DNA of 64,000 bases, taken from positions 31,069 to 95,068 of the forward strand of contig NZ_JAAHTB010000019.1 of the NCBI RefSeq assembly GCF_010692745.1, read 5' to 3'. Below, one piece after another: positions 47,230 to 55,454 of the stretch. Both the position numbers and the translations under genes were made by a program. The notes beneath the pieces are model-generated. The model made no database searches, was not told the origin of the DNA, and saw nothing but the letters and a program-made list of their open reading frames with translations. This DNA comes from Methylobacterium sp. BTF04 (GTDB lineage: Bacteria > Pseudomonadota > Alphaproteobacteria > Rhizobiales > Beijerinckiaceae). The first letter of the stretch is position 1. Every line of letters starts with the position of its first letter.

Positions 47230-47599
47230 GTCGATTTTCCTGGCGCGGCCGCCACAGCGTGAAAGCCTTCAACGGCTTATCTGCGCGCCGAAATACGCGA
47301 AAGAAAGTGGTCGCTCTATCAACGGATGGATGCGGACGTGCGGCTAAACATCCATTTTACTGGATAATTTATAAAACCAAGCATTTTACTTATGGGTTAT
47401 TTATAAGAGGGGGCCGATATCAAACGGGCCGAGGATCGTCTCAGCCTGCGGCATCGCTCCCGTAAAGCATCGCCCTGTGGATCCAGCGCGACCTGGATGG
47501 CGTCGGCTCCGTGCCACCCGGCGCAGGCAGGTGTTCGATGCCGATCCGAACCGCAATCTTTGTTCGTGGTCGACGATGGCGTGCAGGGCCCCGCGCCTC
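47230..47599. other. Gene-poor AT-rich stretch in the mobile region
   Basis: From about 47330 to 47410 the sequence is strongly AT-rich for this genome (for example tttataaaaccaagcatttt), likely the SPFH promoter zone or foreign DNA. From 47410 to 47600 only short overlapping frames exist, with no recognisable protein. It lies downstream of the IS256 remnant as read on the minus strand. Confidence 0.4.
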
Positions 47600-47786
47600 T
47601 CCACCGTTGTCCTCCTGGATCAAGGCTATCAGCGTCTTTTCGGCCATTCGACGGGGCTGCGGGAGGCCGGAAAAACAGCTTCCTTACTGCCACTTCGGGA
47701 TGCGCATCTCCACCGTCCCGGCCCTGGTGCCAATCACGGTCGCTATGGCAGTTGCGCTCGACCAAGCGTTCGGCGCTTTTTGAACC
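47600..47786 (-). pseudogene. IS256-family transposase remnant, second segment
   Basis: On the minus strand this encodes, across a frameshift and an in-frame stop, ERLVERNCHSDRDW then GTRAGTVEMRIPKWQ, stop, GSCFSGLPQPRRMAEKTLIA and LIQED. That is the characteristic start of IS256/mutator-type transposases (RNGYRDRDWETRAGTVELRI in intact relatives). It is separated from its own 5' segment (48867-48956) by the inserted IS630 element. The catalytic domain is missing. Confidence 0.78.
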
Positions 47787-48866
47787 TAGTGGATTGAAGG
47801 CGACGGATGAGTCCCTCATGGGATTCCCGTCGCGGTGATGGTGTGCGAGTCCGGGGCATGCGCCCTGGGATCATCGTCGACGTGAACGCGGCGGACCGTG
47901 CCTGGCTTGAAGCCATCATGGCGGATCGCAACAGCCCTCAGAAACCGGCAAGAGCAAGACCGCCGTCTGGCGCTGGCAGGAGCGCTTCGCCCAGGAAGGC
48001 GTGGACGGGCTCTTGCGCGACAAAACCCGTCCCTCGCGCATCGCGCCGTTCGGACCTGAAGTAAGCGAGCGGATCGTCGCCCTGACGTTGGCCGAGCCAC
48101 CGGGTGAGACGACCCAGTGGACCGGGCGGGCCATGGCGAAGGCGGCAGGCGTGAGCCTCTCCTATGTCCAGCACGTCTGGCACGCGCATGGGCTGCAGCC
48201 GCACCGCATCCGGACCTTCAAACTCTCCAACGACCCGGCCTTCGCCGCCAAGGTCCGCGACATCGTTGGGCTTTACGTCGATCCGCCTGCCCATGCCGTC
48301 GTGCTGTCGATCGACGAGAAAAGCCAGATCCAGGCTCTCGACCGAACGCAACCGGGACTGCCGCTGAAGAAGGGCCGGGCCGGTACCATGACGCACGACT
48401 ACAAGCGCCACGGCACGACGACCTTGTTCGCCGCCCTCGACGTGCTGGATGGCAAGGTCGTCGGCCGTTGCATGCAACGCCATCGCCATCAGGAATTCAT
48501 TCGATTCCTCAACGCCGTCGAGAAAACCGTCCCGGCCAGCAAGGCCATGCACGTAATCCTCGATAACTACGCGGCCCACAAGCACCCGAAGGTCATCGCC
48601 TGGCTGGGTCGCCACCCACGCGTCACCTTCCACTTCACCCCGACAAGTGCGTCATGGCTGAACGCCGTCGAGGGCTTCTTCGCTGCCCTCACCAAGCGAC
48701 GGCTGCGGCGTGGCACTTTCCTCGGCGTCGTCGATCTCCAGGCCGCCATCAACCGCTACCTCGCCGAACATAACCTCGACCCGACCCCCTTCCGCTGGAA
48801 AGCCGACCCAAACATCATCATCGCAGCCGCAGCGCGAGGGCATCAAACGTTGGATTCAATCCACTA
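47787..48866 (+). mobile_element. IS630-family insertion sequence, nested in an IS256 remnant
   Basis: Inverted ends GTGGATTGAA at both sides (left at 47789, right ending 48864) continue imperfectly for about 30 bases and are flanked by TA (47787 and 48865), the target duplicated by IS630/Tc1-type elements. The outer flanks AACC and GGTT make the original target the palindrome AACCTAGGTT. The element is about 1.08 kb and lies inside the IS256-type pseudogene. Confidence 0.85.
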
Positions 48867-48867
48867 G
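47858..48867 (+). pseudogene. IS630-family transposase with internal deletion
   Basis: The N-terminus begins MRPGIIVDVNAADRAWLEAI and runs to MADRNSPQK. The sequence then jumps, in another frame, to GKSKTAVWRWQERFAQEGVD and continues intact to LDSIH. Intact relatives have roughly 25 more residues (the first HTH) between these blocks, so a deletion near 47941 removed them and shifted the frame. The DDE catalytic domain is still open: VLSIDEKSQIQALDR, HVILDNYAAHKHP and SASWLNAVEGFF supply the D, D and E. Probably inactive unless another copy acts in trans. Confidence 0.85.
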
Positions 48868-48956
48868 GTTGCCCCGGTCAGGCCGCGCACTTCCAGTTCC
48901 ATCAAACGCTTGGCCGCAAAGGCGACCATCGCCATCAGGCCGCGAGCAGTCGTCAT
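48867..48956 (-). pseudogene. IS256-family transposase remnant, 5' segment
   Basis: The minus strand from the ATG at 48956 reads MTTARGLMAMVAFAAKRLME then LEVRGLTGA, matching the N-terminus of the IS256-type transposase (FAAERLMALEVEAKTGA in intact copies). Removing the IS630 element joins it to the ERLVERN segment at 47786 with a one-base frame difference. Together the two pieces make about 90 N-terminal residues. Confidence 0.7.
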
Positions 48957-49217
48957 ATCATCTATCCTCGGGGTCTCTTCGGTTCAGAGTTGGCTGTCGC
49001 GACCCAACCCTATCCGGCAATCGCCGATGGCCACCGCTCAGATATACATTTTCCTGGACACGATCAGAAAATACTTAAAGACGGGGGAATCCTATAATCT
49101 CCTACCTGCATTGAATTTTTATGCGGAAGGGCATTATCCTCTCTGGAACCCTTATATCATTTGCAAGATGTTGGCGTGTCGCCCCAATGGTGGCTTATGC
49201 ATCTTATTTTGTGAGCT

Positions 49218-49933
49218 CTACGCAAAGATAGCTTGAGTGATTTTCGCCAATGTGCTGCATCCGCCTTGGTCATGGTAGTGGTGATAGAGCCTCAAGCTGA
49301 GGTCGACCATCCTCGGACATTTTGAGACGACCTTGGTCCTGCGCCGGAAGCGGGCCAGGAAATGTCGGATATTACTGTTGTCACGCTCGATAGGAACGGT
49401 GAGGTCCCTGCCGGTGAACAGTTGCTCCTGCGGAATCAGCCGATGATATCCGTCCCAATCGTCGGTGACGAAGGTAATTCCCGTCGTTCCCGTCTTGGCG
49501 AGAAGCTTGCGGCAGGTTGCATCATCACGGCGGCCCAAAACCCAGGCCACAGTTCGCCCGCCGACAGGATCATAGGCGCGCCAGAGCCAAAGCTGGCCTG
49601 ACTTTTTTTCACGAAATGCCACATCTCGTCGATGACCAGGATTTTGACGTCGGCTGGAACAGCCGGCTCTGGCAGAGCCTCGGCCTCGGCACGGACCCAG
49701 CGCAGGATGGATACGTCGCTCACGCCCAGGATGCGTCCGATCATCCCGAAGCTCATGTTGCCCATCGCGTAGAGCAGCACGGCCATTGCCTTCATTGCCG
49801 CCGGCTTACCTCTGGGGGGTGTATTCGTGAAGTTGCAGCCGCAGGCTCGACAGCGATAGCGCTGAAGACCGCGCACGAAACCGCTCTTGGTCGCTTCCGT
49901 CCCGCTGCAGGCCTTGCACGATAGCATCGCCAT
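49218..49933 (-). CDS. IS1-family transposase InsA-InsB' made by -1 frameshift
   Basis: Two overlapping minus-strand frames make one protein of about 237 residues. The first (from the ATG at 49933, 165 codons) has a zinc finger CKACSGTEATKS with RYRCRACGC and an HTH, then VLIDEMWHF-like KILVIDEMWHFVKK. The second (ends 49218) continues KKSGQLWLWRAYDPVGGRTV, TFVTDDWDGYHRLI and PIERDNSNIRHFLARFRRR, the IS1 DDE domain. A run of seven A residues on the minus strand (49603-49609) lies exactly where a -1 shift joins VKK to KSGQ. Both frames are open, so the gene may be active. Confidence 0.85.
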
Positions 49934-50519
49934 GATCCCCTCCTAACGAGCGAATCATCATTATGAATCAAAGCGATGCGGTTTGATATCTATAGGTAGG
50001 ACTCTCCTTATTTTGAATGACTAAATCTAAACGATCATATTCCCAAACATATCGGCTCTTGCCCGGACCCGTAGCCCGACCGACCATTCGGAACCTAGTC
50101 GATCCGAAATCGAAGCGCCAACGCCTGCAAAGTTTTCGCTCCCGATGCCGGCCTTGCGGCATACCTTTCCACGGATTTCATCTCGGTGGTGATGGCATCG
50201 TTCAGGCCGACCGAACCGTTTGGATGGCTACTTTTTCCCGAGCGTCGCAGGCAGGCTTTCCGATAGGGTGTGCCGAGTTCTGCCGGGCCCTCCGCATGAC
50301 AATGCCAGCATCGGGCTGAGCCGGTCGGTTATGCTGCACCCGCATTAGTCAACGGTTTGGCAATTCCAGAAGGCCGGGCCACGCGACCCGAAATCCTAAT
50401 GCAATCTTTATAAAATCGCCTTTGCTTCCGTCTCGAACCCTAATGCGGTTCCCGGCGATACTGTGGGACGGGCGCGACCGGTCACGTCACCGGCGCGCCG
50501 AACGGGAACGGACGCCTCC
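49934..50519. other. Intergenic region upstream of the kdp operon
   Basis: About 586 bases between the IS1-type gene and kdp. It should contain the outer end of the insertion sequence and the kdp promoter. A 9-base motif CTAATGCGG occurs inverted at 50340-50348 and direct at 50440-50448, with CTAATGC again at 50396. An AT-rich patch (ctttataaaatcg, from 50406) lies between them and could be the promoter or a KdpE site. No protein is recognised. Confidence 0.45.
50340..50448 (+). promoter_or_regulatory. Candidate kdp control region with repeated CTAATGCGG motif
   Basis: Three copies of CTAATGC (one inverted at 50341, direct at 50396 and 50440) bracket an AT-rich patch upstream of the first kdp reading frame. 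E. coli KdpE binds a T-rich box of different sequence, so the regulator is unknown. Pattern only, no proof. Confidence 0.4.
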
Positions 50520-50603
50520 ATGCTCGACATCGCATTCATCGCCGCGGGGCTCACCTTTTTTGGCCTGGCCGCCGGCTACGCCGCCCTCTGCGAACGCCTC
50601 TGA
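50520..50603 (+). CDS. Small membrane protein upstream of kdpF (27 aa)
   Basis: It reads MLDIAFIAAGLTFFGLAAGY and ends AALCERL, one hydrophobic helix with a short charged end. Its stop is followed by GAGGAGG, the ribosome site of kdpF, and kdpF starts 10 bases later. Similar very small proteins ending in a Cys-Glu/Asp-Arg-Leu motif precede kdpF in other proteobacteria, so it is probably a real accessory peptide of the Kdp complex. Function unknown. Confidence 0.7.
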   Translation: MLDIAFIAAGLTFFGLAAGYAALCERL

Positions 50604-50613
50604 GGAGGCCGCC

Positions 50614-50703
50614 ATGACCCTCGACCTCACCCTCGGCGCCCTCGTGACCCTCGGGCTGCTCGGATACCTCACCTACGCCCTCGTCCGCCCCGAGCGGTTC
50701 TGA
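50614..50703 (+). CDS. kdpF: K(+)-transporting ATPase subunit F
   Basis: A 29-residue single-helix peptide, [20 protein letters not shown] followed by YALVRPERF. The PERF ending is the hallmark of KdpF, which stabilises the KdpABC potassium pump. Strong GGAGG ribosome site; kdpA starts 13 bases downstream. Confidence 0.9.
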   Translation: MTLDLTLGALVTLGLLGYLTYALVRPERF

Positions 50704-50716
50704 AGGAATATCTCTC

Positions 50717-52432
50717 ATGACCATCAACGGCTGGATCCAGATCGCGCTGTTCTGCGTGGTCGTCCTCGCGCTCGTCCGTCCTCTGGGCGGCTACATGACC
50801 CGCGTGTTCACGGGTGAACGCACCTTCCTCTCGCCCGTGCTCGCCCCCGTCGAGCGCGGGCTCTACCGCGTCGCCGGGATCAACTCGGCGCAGGAGCAGC
50901 ATTGGCTGGCCTACGCCCTGGCGATGCTGGCCTTCCACGTCCTCGGCTTCCTCGTGCTGTACGCGCTGCTGCGCTTCCAGTCGGTGCTGCCGTTCAACCC
51001 GGACGGGCAGTCCGCGGTCGGTCCGGACCTCGCCTTCAACACGTCGGCGAGCTTCGTCACCAACACCAACTGGCAGAACTACGGCGGCGAGACGACGCTG
51101 TCGTACCTCACGCAGATGCTCGGGCTGACCCACCAGAACTTCCTCTCGGCGGCCACCGGCATCGCGCTCGCCGTCGCCCTGGTGCGGGGCTTCTCCCGCG
51201 CCTCCGCGAAGACCGTAGGGTCGTTCTGGGTCGATCTGACACGCTGCACCCTCTACGTGCTGCTGCCAATCTGCATCGTCTACACGCTGTTCCTGGTCTC
51301 CCAGGGCATCCCGCAGACATTGGGCGGGGCAGTGGAGGCGACTACGCTGGAAGGTGCCAAGCAGACCATCGCGGTCGGCCCGGTGGCGAGCCAGGTCGCT
51401 ATCAAGATGCTCGGCACCAACGGTGGCGGCTTCTTCAACGTCAACGCCTCGCACCCGTTCGAGAACCCGACGGCGCTGTCGAACTTCATCCAGATCGTCT
51501 CGATCTTCGCGATCGGCGCCGCGCTCACCAACGTCTTCGGCCGCATGGTCGGCGACGAGCGGCAGGGCTGGGCCATCCTCGCCGCGATGGGCGTGCTGTT
51601 CCTCGCCGGAACCGCGGTGGTCTACTGGGCAGAGAGCGCCGGCAGCCCCGTCCTCAACGGCCTCGGTCTCACCGGCGGCAACATGGAGGGCAAGGAAGTC
51701 CGCTTCGGCATCGTCGCCTCGGCCCTGTTTGCGGCCGTGACTACCGCGGCGTCCTGCGGCGCCGTCAACGCCATGCACGACTCGTTCACGGCGCTCGGCG
51801 GCATGATCCCGCTTATCAACATGGAGCTCGGCGAAATCATCGTCGGCGGCGTCGGCGCCGGCCTCTACGGGATCCTGGTCTTCGTCATCGTCACGATCTT
51901 CGTGGCCGGCCTCATGGTCGGACGCACGCCGGAATACCTCGGCAAGAAGATCGAGGCCAAGGAGGTCAAGATGGCGATGCTCGCCATCCTGTGCCTGCCG
52001 CTGATGATGCTGGGCTTCACGGCGCTGGCCACCGTGGTCGCGGCGGGCCTCGCCGGCCCGGCCAATGCGGGTCCGCACGGGTTCTCGGAGATCCTCTACG
52101 CCTTCACCTCGGCGGCCGCGAACAATGGTTCGGCCTTCGGCGGCCTGACCGGCAACACCGTGTTCTACAACACGACGCTGGCCATCGGCATGCTGTTCGG
52201 ACGGTTCTTCGTGATCATCCCGGCGCTGGCCATCGCCGGGTCGCTCGCGGCCAAGAAGACCGTACCGGCCTCGGCCGGGACGTTCCCAACCCATGGTGGC
52301 CTGTTCGTCGGGCTGTTGGTGGGCGTGATCCTCATCGTCGGCGGCCTGACCTTCTTCCCGGCCCTGGCGCTCGGACCCATCGTCGAGCACCTCGCCGGCG
52401 GTCTCGGTCAAACCTTCGCGGCGGGGGGCTGA
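50717..52432 (+). CDS. kdpA: K(+)-transporting ATPase subunit A
   Basis: A 571-residue, ten-helix potassium channel-like subunit. Filter-type loops are visible in [60 protein letters not shown] and [13 protein letters not shown]. It provides the selectivity filter for potassium in KdpFABC, an inner-membrane ATPase made when potassium is scarce. Length and motifs are normal. A small extra gene follows it. Confidence 0.97.
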   Translation: MTINGWIQIALFCVVVLALVRPLGGYMTRVFTGERTFLSPVLAPVERGLYRVAGINSAQEQHWLAYALAMLAFHVLGFLVLYALLRFQSVLPFNPDGQSAVGPDLAFNTSASFVTNTNWQNYGGETTLSYLTQMLGLTHQNFLSAATGIALAVALVRGFSRASAKTVGSFWVDLTRCTLYVLLPICIVYTLFLVSQGIPQTLGGAVEATTLEGAKQTIAVGPVASQVAIKMLGTNGGGFFNVNASHPFENPTALSNFIQIVSIFAIGAALTNVFGRMVGDERQGWAILAAMGVLFLAGTAVVYWAESAGSPVLNGLGLTGGNMEGKEVRFGIVASALFAAVTTAASCGAVNAMHDSFTALGGMIPLINMELGEIIVGGVGAGLYGILVFVIVTIFVAGLMVGRTPEYLGKKIEAKEVKMAMLAILCLPLMMLGFTALATVVAAGLAGPANAGPHGFSEILYAFTSAAANNGSAFGGLTGNTVFYNTTLAIGMLFGRFFVIIPALAIAGSLAAKKTVPASAGTFPTHGGLFVGLLVGVILIVGGLTFFPALALGPIVEHLAGGLGQTFAAGG

Positions 52433-52433
52433 G

Positions 52434-52649
52434 ATGCAACTCGCCATGCTTCCTATCCGTAATCGCGCCGCGATGCGGCGCGCCCTGGCCCGACACCGGC
52501 CGCGGTCGCAGCCTTGGAGCCGGATCGAGAGCGACCGGAAGGACGTCCGACTCTCAGACGTCATCCTCGCCTTGCTCGGCCTGACCATGCTCGGCGCCCT
52601 CGGCCTGATGGCCGGGACCGCCCTCCTCGGCCGCGCCCTGGCGCCCTGA
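52434..52649 (+). CDS. Small membrane protein between kdpA and kdpB (71 aa)
   Basis: It starts with an ATG one base after the kdpA stop. The first 40 residues are basic ([20 protein letters not shown]), and the C-terminal 30 form one hydrophobic helix ([20 protein letters not shown]) ending LGRALAP. The helix recalls KdpF in size. In E. coli kdpA and kdpB are adjacent, so this is an insertion in the operon. Tight spacing supports translation. Could be a Kdp accessory peptide or a start-shifted remnant. Confidence 0.6.
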   Translation: MQLAMLPIRNRAAMRRALARHRPRSQPWSRIESDRKDVRLSDVILALLGLTMLGALGLMAGTALLGRALAP

Positions 52650-52714
52650 GCCCCGCTCCTCGGCGCGGGACCGCGCCGGCACCCCAAAGACGTCTCTCAT
52701 TCCGGACAACCGCA

Positions 52715-54808
52715 ATGGCCCGCCCAAACTCGACCAGCCTGTTCAGCGCCGCCCTCGTCGGGCCGGCGCTCGTCGGCGCCCTGACCAAGCTCGACCCGCG
52801 CAAGATGATCAAGAACCCGGTCATGTTCGTGGTCGAGGTCGTCGCCGCGCTCACCACCGTCCTGTTCATCCGTGACGTCGCGACAGGAGGCGCGAACCTC
52901 GCCTTCTCCGGCCAGATCATCCTGTGGCTGTGGTTCACCGTGTTGTTTGCCAACTTCGCCGAGGCCATCGCCGAAGGCCGCGGCAAGGCCCAGGCCGACA
53001 GCCTGCGGCGCACCCGCACCGAGACCATGGCCAAGCGCCTCACAGGCGCGGGCCGGGACTTTGAGACCGTTCCCGGCAACGACCTGAAGGTCGGCGACGT
53101 GGTCCTGGTCGAGGCCGGCGACATCATCCCGTCGGACGGCGAGGTCATCCTCGGCGTCGCCTCGGTCAACGAGGCGGCGATCACCGGCGAGTCCGCCCCC
53201 GTCATCCGCGAGTCCGGCGGCGACCGCTCGGCGGTGACCGGCGGTACGCAGGTGCTCTCCGACGAGATCCGGGTGCGCATCACGGCGGCCGCTGGCTCGA
53301 CCTTCGTCGACCGCATGATCGCGCTCGTCGAGGGCGCGTCACGCCAGAAGACCCCCAACGAGATCGCGCTCAACATCCTGCTCGCGGGCCTGACCATTAT
53401 CTTCGTCTTCGCGGTCGCCTCGATCCCGAGCTTCGCCTCCTATGCCGGCGGATCGATCCCGCTGATCGTGCTGGTGGCCCTGTTCGTCACCCTGATCCCC
53501 ACCACCATCGGCGCGCTCCTGTCCGCCATCGGCATCGCCGGCATGGACCGTCTGGTGCGCTTCAACGTCCTCGCCATGTCGGGCCGCGCCGTGGAGGCCG
53601 CCGGCGACGTCGACACCCTGCTCCTCGACAAGACCGGCACCATCACCCTGGGCAACCGCCAGGCCACCGAGTTCCGGCCGGTGCGCGGCGTCACCGAGCA
53701 GGACCTCGCCGATGCGGCGCAGCTGGCCTCGCTGGCCGACGAGACCCCGGAGGGCCGCTCCATCGTGGTGCTGGCCAAGGAGAAGTACGGGATCCGGGCC
53801 CGCGACATGGCGAGCTTGAACGCCACCTTCGTGCCGTTCACCGCCCAGACCCGGATGAGCGGCGTCGATCTCGATGGTTCCTCGATCCGCAAGGGCGCCG
53901 TCGAGTCGATCATCGCCTCGGTGAGCCAGCAGCCTTTAACCACCCGTGGATCGAGCGCGGCCCTGGCCTACAGCCCGGGCGTCGTCGACGAGACCGTGCG
54001 CGAGATCCAGGCCATCGCCGAGGACGTGGCCAAGGCCGGCGGCACGCCGCTCGCCGTGACGCGGGACGGCCAGCTTCTGGGTGTCGTCTACCTCAAGGAT
54101 ATCGTGAAGGGCGGCATCCGCGAGCGCTTCGCGGAACTGCGCCAGATGGGCATCCGCACGGTGATGATCACCGGCGACAACCCGATGACCGCCGCCGCCA
54201 TCGCCGCCGAGGCCGGCGTCGACGACTTCCTCGCCCAGGCGACCCCGGAGGACAAGCTGGCGCTGATCCGCAAGGAGCAGGCGCAGGGCAAGCTCGTCGC
54301 CATGTGCGGCGACGGCACCAACGACGCCCCGGCTTTGGCCCAGGCCGACGTCGGCGTCGCGATGAACACCGGCACCGTGGCGGCCCGCGAGGCCGGCAAC
54401 ATGGTCGACCTCGACAGCGACCCGACCAAGCTCATCGAGATCGTCGGCATCGGCAAGCAGCTGCTGATGACACGCGGCGCGCTGACCACCTTCTCCATCG
54501 CCAACGACGTCGCCAAATATTTCGCCATCATCCCGGCGATGTTCCTGGTGCTCTACCCGCAGCTCCAGGCCCTCAACGTGATGGGGCTGGCCTCGCCGCA
54601 GAGCGCGATCCTCTCGGCGATCATCTTCAACGCGCTCATCATCGTCGTGCTGATCCCCCTGGCGCTCAAGGGCGTGTCCTACCGCGCGGTCGGGGCCGGA
54701 GCGCTGCTGCGCCGGAACCTCCTGGTCTACGGGCTCGGCGGCATCCTGGTGCCCTTCGTCGGGATCAAGGCCATCGACCTCGCCATCACCGCCCTGCACC
54801 TCGTCTGA
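52715..54808 (+). CDS. kdpB: K(+)-transporting ATPase subunit B (P-type ATPase)
   Basis: The 697-residue ATP-hydrolysing subunit. It begins [20 protein letters not shown]; the phosphorylation loop [15 protein letters not shown] carries the catalytic Asp, the TGES-type motif appears as [15 protein letters not shown], and the hinge [20 protein letters not shown] is complete. It energises potassium uptake through KdpA. The ATG at 52715 is chosen over the longer frame that overlaps the small gene. Confidence 0.97.
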   Translation: MARPNSTSLFSAALVGPALVGALTKLDPRKMIKNPVMFVVEVVAALTTVLFIRDVATGGANLAFSGQIILWLWFTVLFANFAEAIAEGRGKAQADSLRRTRTETMAKRLTGAGRDFETVPGNDLKVGDVVLVEAGDIIPSDGEVILGVASVNEAAITGESAPVIRESGGDRSAVTGGTQVLSDEIRVRITAAAGSTFVDRMIALVEGASRQKTPNEIALNILLAGLTIIFVFAVASIPSFASYAGGSIPLIVLVALFVTLIPTTIGALLSAIGIAGMDRLVRFNVLAMSGRAVEAAGDVDTLLLDKTGTITLGNRQATEFRPVRGVTEQDLADAAQLASLADETPEGRSIVVLAKEKYGIRARDMASLNATFVPFTAQTRMSGVDLDGSSIRKGAVESIIASVSQQPLTTRGSSAALAYSPGVVDETVREIQAIAEDVAKAGGTPLAVTRDGQLLGVVYLKDIVKGGIRERFAELRQMGIRTVMITGDNPMTAAAIAAEAGVDDFLAQATPEDKLALIRKEQAQGKLVAMCGDGTNDAPALAQADVGVAMNTGTVAAREAGNMVDLDSDPTKLIEIVGIGKQLLMTRGALTTFSIANDVAKYFAIIPAMFLVLYPQLQALNVMGLASPQSAILSAIIFNALIIVVLIPLALKGVSYRAVGAGALLRRNLLVYGLGGILVPFVGIKAIDLAITALHLV

Positions 54809-54839
54809 GCCGCCCCGAACCGCCACCTAGGAGCACGCC

Positions 54840-55445
54840 ATGTTGAACCAGATTCGCCCCGCCCTCGTGCTGCTGATCGCCCTGACGGCCATCACCGGGC
54901 TCGCCTATCCCCTCGCGATGACCGGCATCGCCGGGGCGATCTTCCCGGCCAAGGCCGCCGGCAGCCTGATCGAGCGCGACGGAAAGGTCGTCGGCTCCAC
55001 CCTGATCGGGCAGTCCTTCACCAGCGAGCGCTACTTCCAGGGCCGCCCGTCCGCGACCAGCGCCGCCGACCCGGCGGACGCGACCAAGACCGTGCCGTCG
55101 CCCTACAACGCGGCGAACTCGTCGGGCTCCAACCTCGGCCCGACCAGCGCCGCGCTCGCCGAGCGGGTGAAGGCGGATCTCGCCACCCGGCAGGCCGAGA
55201 ACCCCGGCAAGCCGGTCCCGGTCGACCTCGTCACGACGAGCGGCTCGGGCCTCGATCCGGACGTCTCGCCCGACGCGGCCCTGTTCCAGGTGCCGCGGGT
55301 CGCAAAGGCGCGCAGCCTGCCCGAGGATCGGGTCCGCGGGCTCGTCGAGGCCCAGACGCAGGGTCGCTTCCTCGGCCTTCTCGGCGAGCCCCGGGTCAAC
55401 GTGCTCGCCTTGAACCTCGCCCTGGACGGCCTGGGTTCGAAGTAG
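54840..55445 (+). CDS. kdpC: K(+)-transporting ATPase subunit C
   Basis: A 201-residue subunit with one N-terminal TM helix ([20 protein letters not shown]) and a soluble domain that helps ATP and potassium binding. Typical stretches are [13 protein letters not shown] [32 protein letters not shown] and [20 protein letters not shown] with PRVAKAR. It sits 31 bases after kdpB and 9 bases before kdpD. Confidence 0.96.
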   Translation: MLNQIRPALVLLIALTAITGLAYPLAMTGIAGAIFPAKAAGSLIERDGKVVGSTLIGQSFTSERYFQGRPSATSAADPADATKTVPSPYNAANSSGSNLGPTSAALAERVKADLATRQAENPGKPVPVDLVTTSGSGLDPDVSPDAALFQVPRVAKARSLPEDRVRGLVEAQTQGRFLGLLGEPRVNVLALNLALDGLGSK

Positions 55446-55454
55446 TCTCGCCGG

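Noticed and set aside
50669..52687. A 672-codon minus-strand frame opposite kdpA
   Set aside because: Low-complexity Arg/Asp/Glu/Gln translation without motifs; kdpA on the plus strand explains the region.
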